A stretch of 64,000 bases of DNA from GCA-002708315 sp963676635 (GTDB taxonomy: Bacteria > Bacteroidota > Bacteroidia > Bacteroidales > F082), in assembly GCA_963676635.1 (NCBI GenBank), contig OY781105.1:4092001-4156000 (forward strand). Reading direction: 5' to 3'. Each line of letters starts with the position of its first letter. Position 1 is the stretch's first letter. Below are positions 52,501 to 62,259 of the stretch, piece by piece. The notes under the pieces are model-generated. The model saw only the letters and a list, made by a program, of their open reading frames with translations, had not been told where the DNA came from and searched no databases. The position numbers and the translations under genes were made by a program.

Positions 52501-54372
52501 ATGCAAATAACAAAATTTATTCGCAAGCTTATTTTATTACTTCTTATCCTTGGTATAAGTCACAATATTAGTGGATTAACTCAGGTGGTCTCAGCTGATT
52601 CATTGTTGATGAAGGCCAATAAATTTAAATACACAAACCAGGATTCATTGAAATACTATATTAAGAAGGCGTCTTTGGTTGCCCGACAGAACAATGATGT
52701 TTATAATGAAATCGAAGCTAAATTTCTTTTAATTGATACATATATTAGATATGGAGATTACGCCACTGCATTATCACTGTGTGACAGTCTTGATAATATT
52801 CAAATCCAAAATAACAATTGTGATTTAAACGCTAAGATTAATATTAAGAAAGGAATTGCGTTAGGAAGTGCAGGGCTTAACTCACAAGCTTTAGAGTTAT
52901 ACTTAAAATCTTTGAATGCGGAAAATTGTGTGTTGAGTATATCAACAAGAAATGATCTTTATTATTATATATCCACGACGTATTATTCAATGAATAACAT
53001 TAATGAATGCAAGAATTATCTTAAGTTAGGCATTGAGTTGTCAATAAAAAATAACCTTGACAAAGACTTAATCTCTTCATATTTATTATATGCTTCCACA
53101 TTTAATCAGCTTGATTCAGTTCGTTATTATGTGAACAAATCAACTTTAATACTAAATAAATACCCCGGGTATGTATATGAAAAAGTTGCAGTATTAGGTA
53201 AAAAAGCATCAGTTTGTGATTATGCAGGTAATCTTAGGGAGAGTAAATCTTTGTATAAAGAGGTTATAAGAATTTCTGAATTGCATGGTTTTAATAACAG
53301 ATTATCCATTCTCTGTAACAACTATTCCTATCTCTTTATGGATGAAAAAAAATATGACAGTGCAAAATATTACATCGACAAGGCATTATCAATTAGTAGA
53401 TATTTAAAAAGTGTTGAGCTTAAGGCAACTGTTTTTGATACATACAGTGATTATTACAAGGGGATAGATAACTACGAAAAAGCCCTCGAATGCCTTGATT
53501 CATCTGTTTATTACAGAAATGAATACAGAGAAAACCAACAAATACAGCGATCGCAGGTGCTTACAGCGACGCTAAAAACTGAACAGAAAGAAAAGGAAAT
53601 ATTGCAAAAGGAGAAACAGATTAGTAGTATGTGGCTATTAATACTTGGTGTTATATCGGTTATGATTGTTTTTATGTTTTTGTTTATTTTCTTTAGGCAA
53701 AAAGCCAGACTGCAAAAGGCTAAACTAGAAACAATAGAAATGGATAATAAACTTGAAGTTGCTGACGCACTGCTTAAAGGACAGGATAGCGAACGAAAAC
53801 GCCTTGCTATGGATTTGCACGACGAATTGGGTGCACGAATGAGCGCTTTGAGATTTATGATAGACGGTAGCTTTGGCTCACATACGAAATACAAGGATGT
53901 TGTTTCATCAATTGAGGTTATTCATCAAAACATACGTGAATTATCACACAGAATGCTGCCGTCGCAGCTTGAAAAGTCGGGACTGGTAGTTAGTTTAAAT
54001 AGCTTGATTGCGTCGATAAACAATACAGGAGATTTTGCTGTTGAATTTAACACTAATCTTAAAAAAAGGCTATCAGACAAGCTGGAAATAAACATTTATC
54101 ATATTATATTCGAACTTATTAACAATGCCATAAAGCATTCCAAAGGTAATCATGTTTTTGTTCAGTTAATGCTTCATGACGATGTTTTACAGCTTTCAGT
54201 GGAAGATAATGGTGGTGACGCTGATATTAGTCAAGAAGGTGATAGTATGGGACTGGTAAATGTTAAAACAAGAATTGAGTATCTTGGAGGTAAATTGATT
54301 GAGGATTTCGGTAAAAGCCTTACACTATTTATGATAGAGATACCACTTACAAACAAAAAACAGATAATTTGA
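52501..54372 (+). CDS. TPR-containing sensor histidine kinase (HisKA_3 type)
   Basis: The 623-residue protein has a signal/TM segment (8-22), periplasmic TPRs (~35-340), a TM helix (377-398) and a short coiled coil. A HisKA_3 dimerisation domain carries the phosphoacceptor H440 (ERKRLAMDLHDELGARMSAL). The HATPase domain has FELINNAIKHSKG (N box) and DSMGLVNVKTRIEYLGG (G box). This NarX/LytS-like class signals to NarL-type regulators; two such genes follow, at 21 bp and 752 bp. The sensing part is TPR rather than PAS or Cache, suggesting a protein or peptide signal. Confidence 0.92.
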   Translation: MQITKFIRKLILLLLILGISHNISGLTQVVSADSLLMKANKFKYTNQDSLKYYIKKASLVARQNNDVYNEIEAKFLLIDTYIRYGDYATALSLCDSLDNIQIQNNNCDLNAKINIKKGIALGSAGLNSQALELYLKSLNAENCVLSISTRNDLYYYISTTYYSMNNINECKNYLKLGIELSIKNNLDKDLISSYLLYASTFNQLDSVRYYVNKSTLILNKYPGYVYEKVAVLGKKASVCDYAGNLRESKSLYKEVIRISELHGFNNRLSILCNNYSYLFMDEKKYDSAKYYIDKALSISRYLKSVELKATVFDTYSDYYKGIDNYEKALECLDSSVYYRNEYRENQQIQRSQVLTATLKTEQKEKEILQKEKQISSMWLLILGVISVMIVFMFLFIFFRQKARLQKAKLETIEMDNKLEVADALLKGQDSERKRLAMDLHDELGARMSALRFMIDGSFGSHTKYKDVVSSIEVIHQNIRELSHRMLPSQLEKSGLVVSLNSLIASINNTGDFAVEFNTNLKKRLSDKLEINIYHIIFELINNAIKHSKGNHVFVQLMLHDDVLQLSVEDNGGDADISQEGDSMGLVNVKTRIEYLGGKLIEDFGKSLTLFMIEIPLTNKKQII

Positions 54373-54393
54373 TATAAAATTGATTAAAAAGTT

Positions 54394-55017
54394 ATGATAA
54401 ACATTTTTGTAATAGATGATCATCCTGTTGTTAATATGGGTATTGAAACAGCTATAAAAAGCAATTGTGTTAATTATAGGGTCATTGATTCAGCAACAAG
54501 TGGTTCAGAAGCGTTGACAAAACTTAAAAACCTGATTATTGATGTAATATTTTTGGATATAGTTATGCCTGAAATGAATGGAGTTGATATTTGCAAAGAA
54601 ATTAAGAAATTGTATCCTGAGATAAAAATAATCGCTTTTTCAGGAGAAAATGAACCTGAGCTTTTTTACAAAATCTGGTTAGCAGGTGCTGATGCTATTT
54701 TACTTAAAGATTGTGGAACAGAAGAATTGATAAAAACAATTAAATCTGTACTAAGGGGTGTTAAAATAATTAGTGAAAAAGTTCCAATTTTTTTTGATCA
54801 ATGTGAAACAGAAACCAATAGGCCTAAGTTAACTCATTTAGAATCTGAAGTATTAAAATTGCTTGGATTAGGATTTAAGCGTAATGATGTAGCTGAGAAA
54901 ATGAATCTTTCAAAACATACTATTGATTTCCATTGTAAAAATATTCATAGTAAATTCAATAGTAATAGCATAAATGAGATAATAAAGAAGGCAAGAAAAG
55001 ACAGAATAATAAGTTAA
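54394..55017 (+). CDS. NarL/FixJ-family response regulator (first of two)
   Basis: The 207-residue protein has a receiver domain with D8/D9 (IDDHP), phosphoacceptor D55 (VIFLDIVMPEMNG) and K105-type KDCG. A C-terminal LuxR HTH follows (LTHLESEVLKLLGLGFKRNDV, SKHTIDFHCKNIHSKF). It starts 21 bp after the kinase gene, so it is its probable partner. Confidence 0.93.
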   Translation: MINIFVIDDHPVVNMGIETAIKSNCVNYRVIDSATSGSEALTKLKNLIIDVIFLDIVMPEMNGVDICKEIKKLYPEIKIIAFSGENEPELFYKIWLAGADAILLKDCGTEELIKTIKSVLRGVKIISEKVPIFFDQCETETNRPKLTHLESEVLKLLGLGFKRNDVAEKMNLSKHTIDFHCKNIHSKFNSNSINEIIKKARKDRIIS

Positions 55018-55031
55018 GCAACATATAAGTA

Positions 55032-55049
55032 CTATCACATCTGGTAGTA
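55032..55049. promoter_or_regulatory. Candidate response-regulator site, copy 1
   Basis: CTATCACATCTGGTAGTA lies between the two regulator genes. It is an imperfect inverted repeat (CTAnCA / TGGTAG) and matches the site at 55990 at 15 of 18 positions. It lies 76 bp before the start of the second regulator. Confidence 0.45.
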
Positions 55050-55124
55050 TATTTTCTGCTTTTTCCCCCCCTTGAGTTAATATTAGAAATTGATTACTTT
55101 TATCCAGAATTAAATTAGATTTAA

Positions 55125-55748
55125 ATGATAAACATTTTTGTAATAGATGATCATCCAATTGTTGCTAATGGAATCAAAGCATTATTTGATACTGAAAAAG
55201 ACAATGTAAGAGTAACGTCATGGGCCTTTACAGCCGCTCAGGCAAAAAAAAAGCTTACAAAATCAAAAGCAGATATTGTTCTGCTTGATTTAATATTACC
55301 TGACGTTTCAGGAGTTGAATTGTGTTTGTATATCAAGGAGCATTATCCAGATAAGAAAGTAATAGTTTTAACCGCTGAAACAAATCCGGCAGTACTTCAG
55401 CAAGTTTGGGAAAATAAGGCAGATGCTATTCTGACTAAAGATTGTGGTAAAGATGAATTATTAACTATAATAAAAAGTGTAATGGATGGATTCAGAGTTT
55501 TTGGAAAAGAAGCATCCGGATATATTGCTAACAAAGTTCAGAAAAATACTTTGATTAAGCTTACTATTCGTGAGAAGCAGGTATTAGAAATGCTCTCAAA
55601 AGGTTATTCTCGTGCAAAAGTTGCTGAATGTTTGAATTGTAAACCAAGTGCAGTTAACTTTCATTGTAAAAATATATTTAGGAAATTTGATAAAAAAAAC
55701 CTTGTTCAGGTATTGGATGCGGCCAGAAATAATGGAATGATTGTATAG
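55125..55748 (+). CDS. NarL/FixJ-family response regulator (second, sister gene)
   Basis: The protein has 207 residues, the same length as the gene before it, and an identical first ten residues (MINIFVIDDH). The phosphoacceptor is D55 (IVLLDLILPDVSG), with the same KDCGK/KDCGT region and FHCKNI in the recognition helix. The rest has diverged, so this is an older tandem duplication. A 107-bp gap with a CTATCA...GGTAG motif separates the two. It could be autoregulated. Confidence 0.93.
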   Translation: MINIFVIDDHPIVANGIKALFDTEKDNVRVTSWAFTAAQAKKKLTKSKADIVLLDLILPDVSGVELCLYIKEHYPDKKVIVLTAETNPAVLQQVWENKADAILTKDCGKDELLTIIKSVMDGFRVFGKEASGYIANKVQKNTLIKLTIREKQVLEMLSKGYSRAKVAECLNCKPSAVNFHCKNIFRKFDKKNLVQVLDAARNNGMIV

Positions 55749-55989
55749 AGAGTTTGCCTAAAAAGGTCCATGTAATTATTAAAAATATGGAGTGTTTGAT
55801 TTAGATTGTTCGGGGACGTGGTATTTGTGTGCTGAGATTAAAGGACTCGAAAGTATATGGATAGTTTGTAACTAAAAATATTAGAAACCCAACGTTTTTA
55901 CGAAAAAGTACTAAATTTTATATTTACAAATGATATATATTATATGTGACAGATATACAAGTATATGTAATGTGTAAATGTCAAAAACC

Positions 55990-56032
55990 CTATCATATAT
56001 GGTAGTAATTGTGCCTATCATATCCGGGTGTT
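55990..56032. promoter_or_regulatory. Candidate response-regulator sites, copies 2 and 3
   Basis: CTATCATATATGGTAGTA (55990-56007) and, 25 bp on, CTATCATATCCGGGTGTT (56015-56032) repeat the motif at 55032. They lie in the 641-bp gap 55749-56389 that precedes a small secreted-protein gene. The rest of the gap is AT-rich, with no gene seen. Binding by the neighbouring regulators is a guess. Confidence 0.45.
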
Positions 56033-56389
56033 GTTTTGTGTTTATTGATGTTTTAAATTTATTGACGAAATAGAAAAGTATGAATAATATGCAATAATCA
56101 TTATTTGCAAAGAGCATTTTTTGATTTACTATTTATCAATTCATTTTTCTAATTCATGTTGATTACTGAACGTCCTGATTAATTTTATGATATCAGTAAT
56201 TAAATTAAAGTACCTGAGTAATCAAATGCTTGCAAGCAGAATGTGAGTGAGGAGGCGGAGCTGGATTATGATTTTAGTGTAGCCTTTGTTTGTAAAGTAA
56301 GTTGATATCTCAAACTTAATAACTTAACTAATATGGTTTACCATGGAAGGCATATATAAATTTCTATTTTTTCACTAATATTTATTAAA

Positions 56390-56749
56390 ATGAAAACAAT
56401 TTCAAAATTACTTACATCGGCTTTTTTGCTATTATTTGTTGTAGTAGTGAATGCACAAACAATCGACGTATCTTTAACGATTAATAATGATGATGACCCA
56501 CTTTACACAACAACGTTCTATGTTTATATGGAAGGTTCGGGCATAATATATACCGAAACTTTCACAGATATAGAAAATGGAGTAACAGATTTTAGTCTTG
56601 ATTATTTAGTGCCAGACGACACTTTGTTACCTATATACACTGTTTATGTAAGTGTATCATACTCTGGGATAACACAATATGATCATACACCTGCTGTTAA
56701 TACTAACCAGTTGTATAACTACGTATTTCCACTCGAAGTAAATTTCTAG
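56390..56749 (+). CDS. Small secreted beta-rich protein, unknown
   Basis: The 119-residue protein has a signal peptide (1-~22, ending VVNAQ). The mature ~97 residues alternate Thr/Tyr/Val strands (TIDVSLTINNDDDPLYTTTFYVYMEG style), suggesting one Ig-like domain. It has no Cys. It is followed by a hairpin, so it is probably monocistronic. It resembles the 52039 protein in size and position near the kinase and regulators, but not clearly in sequence. Confidence 0.65.
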   Translation: MKTISKLLTSAFLLLFVVVVNAQTIDVSLTINNDDDPLYTTTFYVYMEGSGIIYTETFTDIENGVTDFSLDYLVPDDTLLPIYTVYVSVSYSGITQYDHTPAVNTNQLYNYVFPLEVNF

Positions 56750-56760
56750 TTATACATAAT

Positions 56761-56798
56761 CCCCTTCTGCAGTAATCAATCCATGAACTCAGAAGGGG
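56761..56798 (+). terminator. Hairpin after the 56390 gene
   Basis: CCCCTTCTG (56761-56769) pairs with CAGAAGGGG (56790-56798) around a 20-nt loop, 11 bp after the stop codon. The T run after it is weak, so termination efficiency is uncertain. Confidence 0.5.
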
Positions 56799-56943
56799 AA
56801 TTACTTTACTTAATTATAATAAGGTCTACTTTGGTTTGACGATGTATAAATAAAGGAATTGTAATGAATGGCAACATTATTAATATTTTAAACTGTTTGC
56901 TTTAATAAAACTATTTTAATTATAAACTTTAAACAAATTTATT

Positions 56944-58008
56944 ATGAGAAAAATGAAAAATCTGAAAATTGCAGTCTTCTGCTTAATTTGCTCAGTTGTA
57001 TTAACAACATCATGCAACAAAACAACAGAAAACCCAGATGTAAAATCAGGTGATGAGGATTACACTGAGTTAATTGAAAAATCAAAAGCCATGCAGGAGC
57101 ATGTGGAAGCGTTTAAAGAAAAAATGGAGTATTATAGGGATAACGCGGGGGTGAAGAGTGGTGGCCAGCTATATTCAGCAGACGAAGCAGTTACTGAACT
57201 TGAGTCATTATTGAATTACAATTTTTGTTATACTGGGATTGAATGTAATAAAAAGTCTTTTGTTACTTCAGAAGTTCTAATGCCGTTGGATGATATTCAG
57301 AGAATTAATGATCCTGAGTTGATGATTGTTTATTATGATAAAGTAATTGATACTATACAAGCACAAATGAACAGAGTAAATTATTGTAATATGAAACTTC
57401 TGCTTGTTGATATTGAAGTTGCACAATATGATAGCAATGGAGATGCAGTAATAAGTATCGGGGCATTGATTGGAAATGAAACCACATCAATTTTACAAAA
57501 TGATGCATGGATTTTTGGTAAGAATGAAGGGTTATGTGTTACAGGATGGTATAATGATGAAGATGCTGCAACTCAACTTTGCACAAGAGTAACTAACTCA
57601 ATGTATGTTGACCCTCCAAGTGGGTATATATGGACTTTTGGAGATCCTCATGATCAAACAATTTCCCCATTGGATCATCCGCTTTGGACAGCTAGCACAC
57701 ATAATAATTATCTTGATTACAAAATATTTTACGCTGAAGATGCTTTTTACACCCCAAACACAACACTAATAATTGGAGATGATGAGGAATGCTTATCAGC
57801 GTACGAAATGAGTTTTTATGAGGCACATTACATTTCCTTTGCAGAAGAGGTCGAAGATAACTATTCTCAGGATTTCAGCTATTGCTTAAATGATGGAAAT
57901 GAATATAATGTTGGTAATCATCATTATATTCAGCATGATTATACTATTTATGTTGGTACAAAATTATTGAAATATCCATTTACTGTTGATGACATTCTCG
58001 AATATTAA
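56944..58008 (+). CDS. Putative lipoprotein, unknown
   Basis: The 354-residue protein has a lipoprotein signal with lipobox LTTSC near residue 24, then a Lys/Glu-rich helical linker (YTELIEKSKAMQEHVEAF). The body (~75-354) has scattered Cys (FCYTGIECNKK, LCVTGWYND, TQLCT) and conserved-looking GDPHDQ and HHYIQHDYTIYVG. The next gene starts 4 bp after its stop, so they form an operon with the T9SS protein. I do not recognise a family. It is probably cell-surface or periplasmic. Confidence 0.65.
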   Translation: MRKMKNLKIAVFCLICSVVLTTSCNKTTENPDVKSGDEDYTELIEKSKAMQEHVEAFKEKMEYYRDNAGVKSGGQLYSADEAVTELESLLNYNFCYTGIECNKKSFVTSEVLMPLDDIQRINDPELMIVYYDKVIDTIQAQMNRVNYCNMKLLLVDIEVAQYDSNGDAVISIGALIGNETTSILQNDAWIFGKNEGLCVTGWYNDEDAATQLCTRVTNSMYVDPPSGYIWTFGDPHDQTISPLDHPLWTASTHNNYLDYKIFYAEDAFYTPNTTLIIGDDEECLSAYEMSFYEAHYISFAEEVEDNYSQDFSYCLNDGNEYNVGNHHYIQHDYTIYVGTKLLKYPFTVDDILEY

Positions 58009-58012
58009 AATT

Positions 58013-59488
58013 ATGCAAAGAATTAAGTCTATTATATTATATTTGTTAATAATACAAACATCGATTTTAAGTAGTCAGGATATTGGTTATGAAATTAATA
58101 TTGAAAACGATAGTATGTATTATCAGCCATGGAGCTTTGTTAGAAATTTTAATAATGGTTTTGTAGGAATTGTTACAGAAGCATCTTTAACTGACAGTGT
58201 AAACCAGTTGTTTTCACGTATTTATAATATTGCCGTTAATGGAGACACAACGAGCACAGTTTTTCGTAAAACAGACACCTTATTTTTATATAATGAAATT
58301 ATAAGAGTAAATGAGGTAACTCCTGGATTTCTATTAACTGGATCGGGTTATGAAAAAAATGAGGATCCATATTACAAATTTACAATCTTCACAAGGATTG
58401 ATACAAATTTTAATATTATATGGGAGAAAATTTACAAATTTCATATTATGCATTATTTAGAAACATCTGCAGCGATGAGACTTTTTAATGGAGACTTTTT
58501 GTATGTGGGCTCACCAAATGGTGGTCTTGAGACTATAATATTTAAGTTATCATCAAATGGAGATAGTATAATGTCAAATCATTTTGAAGGAGATTATGCA
58601 GGAAAAGTGGTAGGTTTAACGTACAATAGCGACTCTTTAGGGTACCTTTGGCATACTCATGGGGCTCACTATTCCGGGAGCACATCAACTTGTAGTGTTG
58701 TTGAGCTCGATGAAGAATTAAATCAAGTTACCTTTGATTTTTATCCTGATTGGATTGAATATCCATATAGCTCCAAATTATTTATTGATGGAAATATAAT
58801 ATCTGCAGGTACATGGCATAAAACTTATCCACAATACACAGATATAAAATATATTGCTGGGTATAAATTAAATAGCAACATGGATGTTGTTGATTACGTT
58901 TATTTAACAGACCCTGATTCAATTTCGCGAGTGGCAGATGATGTCGGTATCGACTATTACTACCCTTCATGCATTTACATAGGTGGAAATTTCAACTTGG
59001 TAGGAGCTTCAAGCAGTATTCCATGTTGGTATTATATTACAAAACTTAATAAAGATTTTGAAGTCCAGTATGAAAAATATATAGGTGGGGACGCTGTATA
59101 TTGGTTGCTATCAGTTACAGCATCAGCAGATGGAGGAGTACTCCTTGCCGGCCAAAAATCTGAGCTAGGCACTCCCTCTTATGCACAAAACGGATACTTA
59201 ATTAAACTTGATTCAACAGGATGTTTGACTGGTGAAGGTGCTTCAAATGTTAAAGTCAAGGATTTATTAATTTATCCCAATCCAGGATATGAATGCATTA
59301 ATATTAGAACAGCATTAGATCAATGTATTTTCAGACTTTATGATTTGTCAGGAATCTGTATAATAGAAAATAGAATATTTGATAAAACAACTCTAGTTAA
59401 TACTGAAAATCTCACTTCTGGAATATATACATACACCATTCATAGAAAGGGAAAGTTAATTGATAATGGTAAATGGATAAAAAAATAA
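58013..59488 (+). CDS. Secreted T9SS cargo protein
   Basis: The start MQRIKSIILYLLIIQ at 58013 begins the signal peptide; an ATG at 57986 would overlap the previous gene. The ~491-residue body has propeller-like repeats (FTIFTRIDTNFNIIWEKIY, YYITKLNKDFEVQYEKYIG, GYLIKLDSTGCLTG) like the 39154 protein. The sorting domain (LLIYPNPGYECINI, FRLYDLSGICIIEN, LTSGIYTYTIHRKGKLIDNGKWIKK) closes it. An IS element is inserted 7 bp after its stop. It is probably displayed together with the lipoprotein encoded upstream. Confidence 0.8.
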   Translation: MQRIKSIILYLLIIQTSILSSQDIGYEINIENDSMYYQPWSFVRNFNNGFVGIVTEASLTDSVNQLFSRIYNIAVNGDTTSTVFRKTDTLFLYNEIIRVNEVTPGFLLTGSGYEKNEDPYYKFTIFTRIDTNFNIIWEKIYKFHIMHYLETSAAMRLFNGDFLYVGSPNGGLETIIFKLSSNGDSIMSNHFEGDYAGKVVGLTYNSDSLGYLWHTHGAHYSGSTSTCSVVELDEELNQVTFDFYPDWIEYPYSSKLFIDGNIISAGTWHKTYPQYTDIKYIAGYKLNSNMDVVDYVYLTDPDSISRVADDVGIDYYYPSCIYIGGNFNLVGASSSIPCWYYITKLNKDFEVQYEKYIGGDAVYWLLSVTASADGGVLLAGQKSELGTPSYAQNGYLIKLDSTGCLTGEGASNVKVKDLLIYPNPGYECINIRTALDQCIFRLYDLSGICIIENRIFDKTTLVNTENLTSGIYTYTIHRKGKLIDNGKWIKK

Positions 59489-59495
59489 TATCAAT

Positions 59496-60479
59496 ACCCG
59501 TTGTGCATTTGATAAAAAAATAAAAAAAGTTGTTCATTGAATTAAAATAATTCGTATATTTAAATGACTATCAAACAATTAAATTATGAACAACTTTATT
59601 CAAAATTACGAAATTATTCTGAACAATATCAAAAAATTTGAACCTTCATTTGATGAATTTATTCAAATACGTAAACCAAAACTTTCAAATATTGAACTAT
59701 TGCCATGAACTTAACTTCAGAGTATATGAGTATAGATAGTGAATGTCAGTTGTTTAGAGTGATAAAAGATACCTATTTGGAAGATTTGATTGAGCGAAGT
59801 GTTTATAACAGAAGGAAAAGAAAGTTATTTCCATATTTAGAATGTATAAGGGATAAGATTGCAAATTTTTTCAATGAATTTGAAGATCACTTTATTGTTG
59901 ATTCAATGCCTTTAGAAGTTTGTAAAATGTCTCGATCTTTAAGAAGTACAATTTGTAAAGATCAAGATTACTGTTCTCCAGATAAAGGTTATTGTGCTTC
60001 TCAAAAATTGTATTATTACGGATATAAATTACATGGAATTTGTTCTGTTTCCGGTGTTTTTCAAAGTATAGATATTACCCCTGCTTCAGTTCATGATATT
60101 AAATACTTACAAGATATAGACACTCAATTATCTGACTGTATTTTACTTGGTGATATGGGTTATTTATCTGCAAATGTTCAACTTAACCTTTTTGAATCAG
60201 CTCAAATAAATTTAAAAACTCCTATGAGGAAAAATCAACTTAATTATTTTGAAATACCGTATATTTATAGAAAATCCAGAAAAAGAATAGAAACTTTGTT
60301 TTCTCAATTAACTGACCAATTTATGATAAGAAGAAATTATGCTAAATCATTCCTGGGATTCAAAACTAGAATACTTTCTAAAATTGCTGCTCTTACTTTG
60401 ATTCAATATCTAAATAAGTTTGTTTTTGATAGAAATATTAACAACATTAAATTAAATTTGTCCTAAATGCACAACGGGT
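59496..60479 (+). mobile_element. IS982-family insertion sequence (~984 bp)
   Basis: Perfect 15-bp terminal inverted repeats ACCCGTTGTGCATTT lie at 59496-59510 and 60465-60479. IS982 elements characteristically end in ACCC. The single transposase gene lies between them, disrupted. No clear target duplication is seen (left flank ATATCAAT, right flank TACATATT). It lies between a T9SS gene and the RHS region. Confidence 0.88.
59586..60466 (+). pseudogene. IS982-family transposase, one-base frameshift
   Basis: The first frame, 59586-59708, reads MNNFIQNYEIILNNIKKFEP up to KLSNIELLP and stops. The second frame from 59705 continues MNLTSEYMSIDSECQLFRVI to the end, with the DDE-type segments IVDSMPLEVCK, GYKLHGI and LLGDMGYLS. 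The family consensus here is of the form LxALNLTSEYMSIDSE. Adding one G in CTATTG-CCATGAAC joins the frames as ELLAMNL. So one deleted base inactivates it, unless it is a sequencing error or programmed frameshift. Confidence 0.8.
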
Positions 60480-60551
60480 TACATATTAGTCTTGTTTTTG
60501 CACCTTATTACAAATTTATAACAATCGCTTTTTACACAAACCGTACTCATC

Positions 60552-60637
60552 ATTACCAACAAATCCCTATCTTTACCCCAACAAAAGCAATATGGCCATA
60601 AACTTAAATAAGCAAATATCAACCACAGAAAACACAG
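60552..60637 (+). repeat. Direct repeat at head of RHS cassette 1
   Basis: ATTACCAACAAATCCCTATC and the following ~65 bp are nearly repeated at 62513-62589, at the head of the second RHS cassette. In frame both encode the type NKQISTTE. The repeat marks the conserved front edge of exchangeable RHS tips. Confidence 0.75.
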
Positions 60638-61602
60638 CCAGCAATGTGTTTGCACTTGGGATGCCTGCTTTCATCATTACCCCCGAAGGCCGTGCCATAC
60701 CCGATTCCTCAGGCAACTTCACATACCAGTACTATTTAAAAGATCACCTGGGCAACACCCGCGTAACATATACCCAAAAAGGGGAGGTGTTACAGGATAA
60801 TAACTACTACCCCTTTGGCATGTCCACCGGCGAAGCAACAAATTATTTTGCCGATGCATGTTTGGAAAATAAGTATCTTTATAATGGTAAGGAGCTGGAT
60901 GATGATTTGGGGGTTGGGTGGTATGATTACGGAGCGAGGTGCTATGATCCGCAGTTGGGGAGGTTCCATACGTTAGATCCTCTTAGTGAGAATTACAGTT
61001 TTCAGTCTCCATTTGTTTATGGTGCTAACAACCCGATTAGGTTTATCGACCGAATGGGGATGGGACCTGGTGATCCTCCTGGTAATCGAAATTTTTGGAT
61101 TAGTAATACTATTGGACCAACAGTAAATGCAATTAATAATAAAGTTAATACTGCAATAGATTTTATTAAAGATGTTGCAAATGACCCGGTTACTCAAGAT
61201 GTTTTAACGATGGCTGGAGGAGCATTTTCTATAGCAACTCTTAATCCAGTTGGAATAACACTTGGTGTAACAACTCTAGGAATAGGAACGGGCAAAGCAA
61301 TTGCACATAGCAACCCAGACACTTTTGATCAAGAAAAAGTAGATAAGGCTGCCAATACAGTGACAGGAAATGTTACAAAGGCTGTAGTTAAAACTACTGG
61401 AGGTGATGCAGAATTAGCAGGAGATATTGCAGACGGAGTTGAAAACCTTGTAAAAGGAGGGAAAGGATTATTAGATATTGCAACCAAGACCACAAAAACG
61501 ATAGAAGTCGTTGATGATACAACTACAACAGTACAAGGTGTACAAGCAATTAATGAGGTTGTTGAATCTTCTGAACCAGAAAACATAGAGGATAATAAAT
61601 AG
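60592..61602 (+). CDS. RHS-repeat-associated core protein with variable C-terminal tip (truncated, orphan)
   Basis: The 336-residue product has the RHS core in order: MPAFIITPEGRAIPDSSG, YYLKDHLGNTRVTYTQKGEV, YYPFGM, and YLYNGKELDDDLGVGWYDYGARCYDPQLGRF, ending HTLDPL and NNPIRFIDRMG near residue 155. A unique C-terminal tip (~160-336) follows, Ala/Thr/Val-rich with a hydrophobic segment (MAGGAFSIATLNPVGITLGV). The long RHS shell and signal peptide are missing, so this is an orphan tip module. In polymorphic toxins such tips are effectors; the tip's activity is not recognisable. A small membrane protein follows 14 bp later. Confidence 0.75.
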   Translation: MAINLNKQISTTENTASNVFALGMPAFIITPEGRAIPDSSGNFTYQYYLKDHLGNTRVTYTQKGEVLQDNNYYPFGMSTGEATNYFADACLENKYLYNGKELDDDLGVGWYDYGARCYDPQLGRFHTLDPLSENYSFQSPFVYGANNPIRFIDRMGMGPGDPPGNRNFWISNTIGPTVNAINNKVNTAIDFIKDVANDPVTQDVLTMAGGAFSIATLNPVGITLGVTTLGIGTGKAIAHSNPDTFDQEKVDKAANTVTGNVTKAVVKTTGGDAELAGDIADGVENLVKGGKGLLDIATKTTKTIEVVDDTTTTVQGVQAINEVVESSEPENIEDNK

Positions 61603-61616
61603 AGAAAAACTTCAAA

Positions 61617-62096
61617 ATGAGATATTATAGGAACATGCCATATATAAAGAGGGTTTTCGCATTATTTAAACCTATGTTAATTGTAATTTTTGTTATATGT
61701 TTTGGTTATGGGTTTGTAAAAGGGGGTAATACATTTCTGTTTTGCTTATTTATAATAGTGATAGGCTTTTTATTTATATTAATTTACTCCTTTCAAATCA
61801 ATAAAATATTTTTGAAATCTATTGATTTTGATGAGGAGAAAGGTACTGTTAGATATACCGTAATAAAATATGATAAGGATTACAAAGAAGTAGAAGTAAA
61901 GATAGATAGAATTGAGATTAAAATAATTGAAAAAATAGGTGTCTATAGAACTTTTCAGTTGGAATTAAACCATAATAACACTATTTTCAGGCAAAGAACA
62001 ATTAGCGGCTGGACTGAAGATCTTTTTATAGATATTCTTACAACATTTAATAAATTAAAAGAGAGACCTACATTTATTAATTATGTAAAGAAATAA
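61617..62096 (+). CDS. Small membrane protein, candidate immunity for RHS tip 1
   Basis: The 159-residue protein has two TM helices (~18-36 and 41-62) and a soluble C-terminal domain of ~95 residues (KSIDFDEEKGTVRYTVIKYDKD style). A start at 61635 is also possible. Its place 14 bp after an RHS tip is that of an immunity gene. A membrane immunity protein would fit the hydrophobic tip. That is positional inference. Confidence 0.6.
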   Translation: MRYYRNMPYIKRVFALFKPMLIVIFVICFGYGFVKGGNTFLFCLFIIVIGFLFILIYSFQINKIFLKSIDFDEEKGTVRYTVIKYDKDYKEVEVKIDRIEIKIIEKIGVYRTFQLELNHNNTIFRQRTISGWTEDLFIDILTTFNKLKERPTFINYVKK

Positions 62097-62107
62097 CCCC
62101 CCCCACT

Positions 62108-62130
62108 AAGCGTAGTTTGTAACTACGCTT
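62108..62130. terminator. Hairpin after RHS cassette 1
   Basis: AAGCGTAGTT (62108-62117) and AACTACGCTT (62121-62130) form a perfect 10-bp stem with a 3-nt loop, 11 bp after the stop of the candidate immunity gene. The stem shares GCGTAGTT with the dispersed repeats at 40.8 and 48.2 kb. It has no good T run, so it may be a repeat rather than a terminator. Confidence 0.4.
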
Positions 62131-62259
62131 CACATATTAAAACAATTTATTTAATAGCAATAGTTAGAACTATTATTATAGATTACTGCATCATTGAAAG
62201 GGAATGAAAAAAACTTATTTTAGGCACTATTCTTTGGTTTTGATTAGGGTTATTATTAA

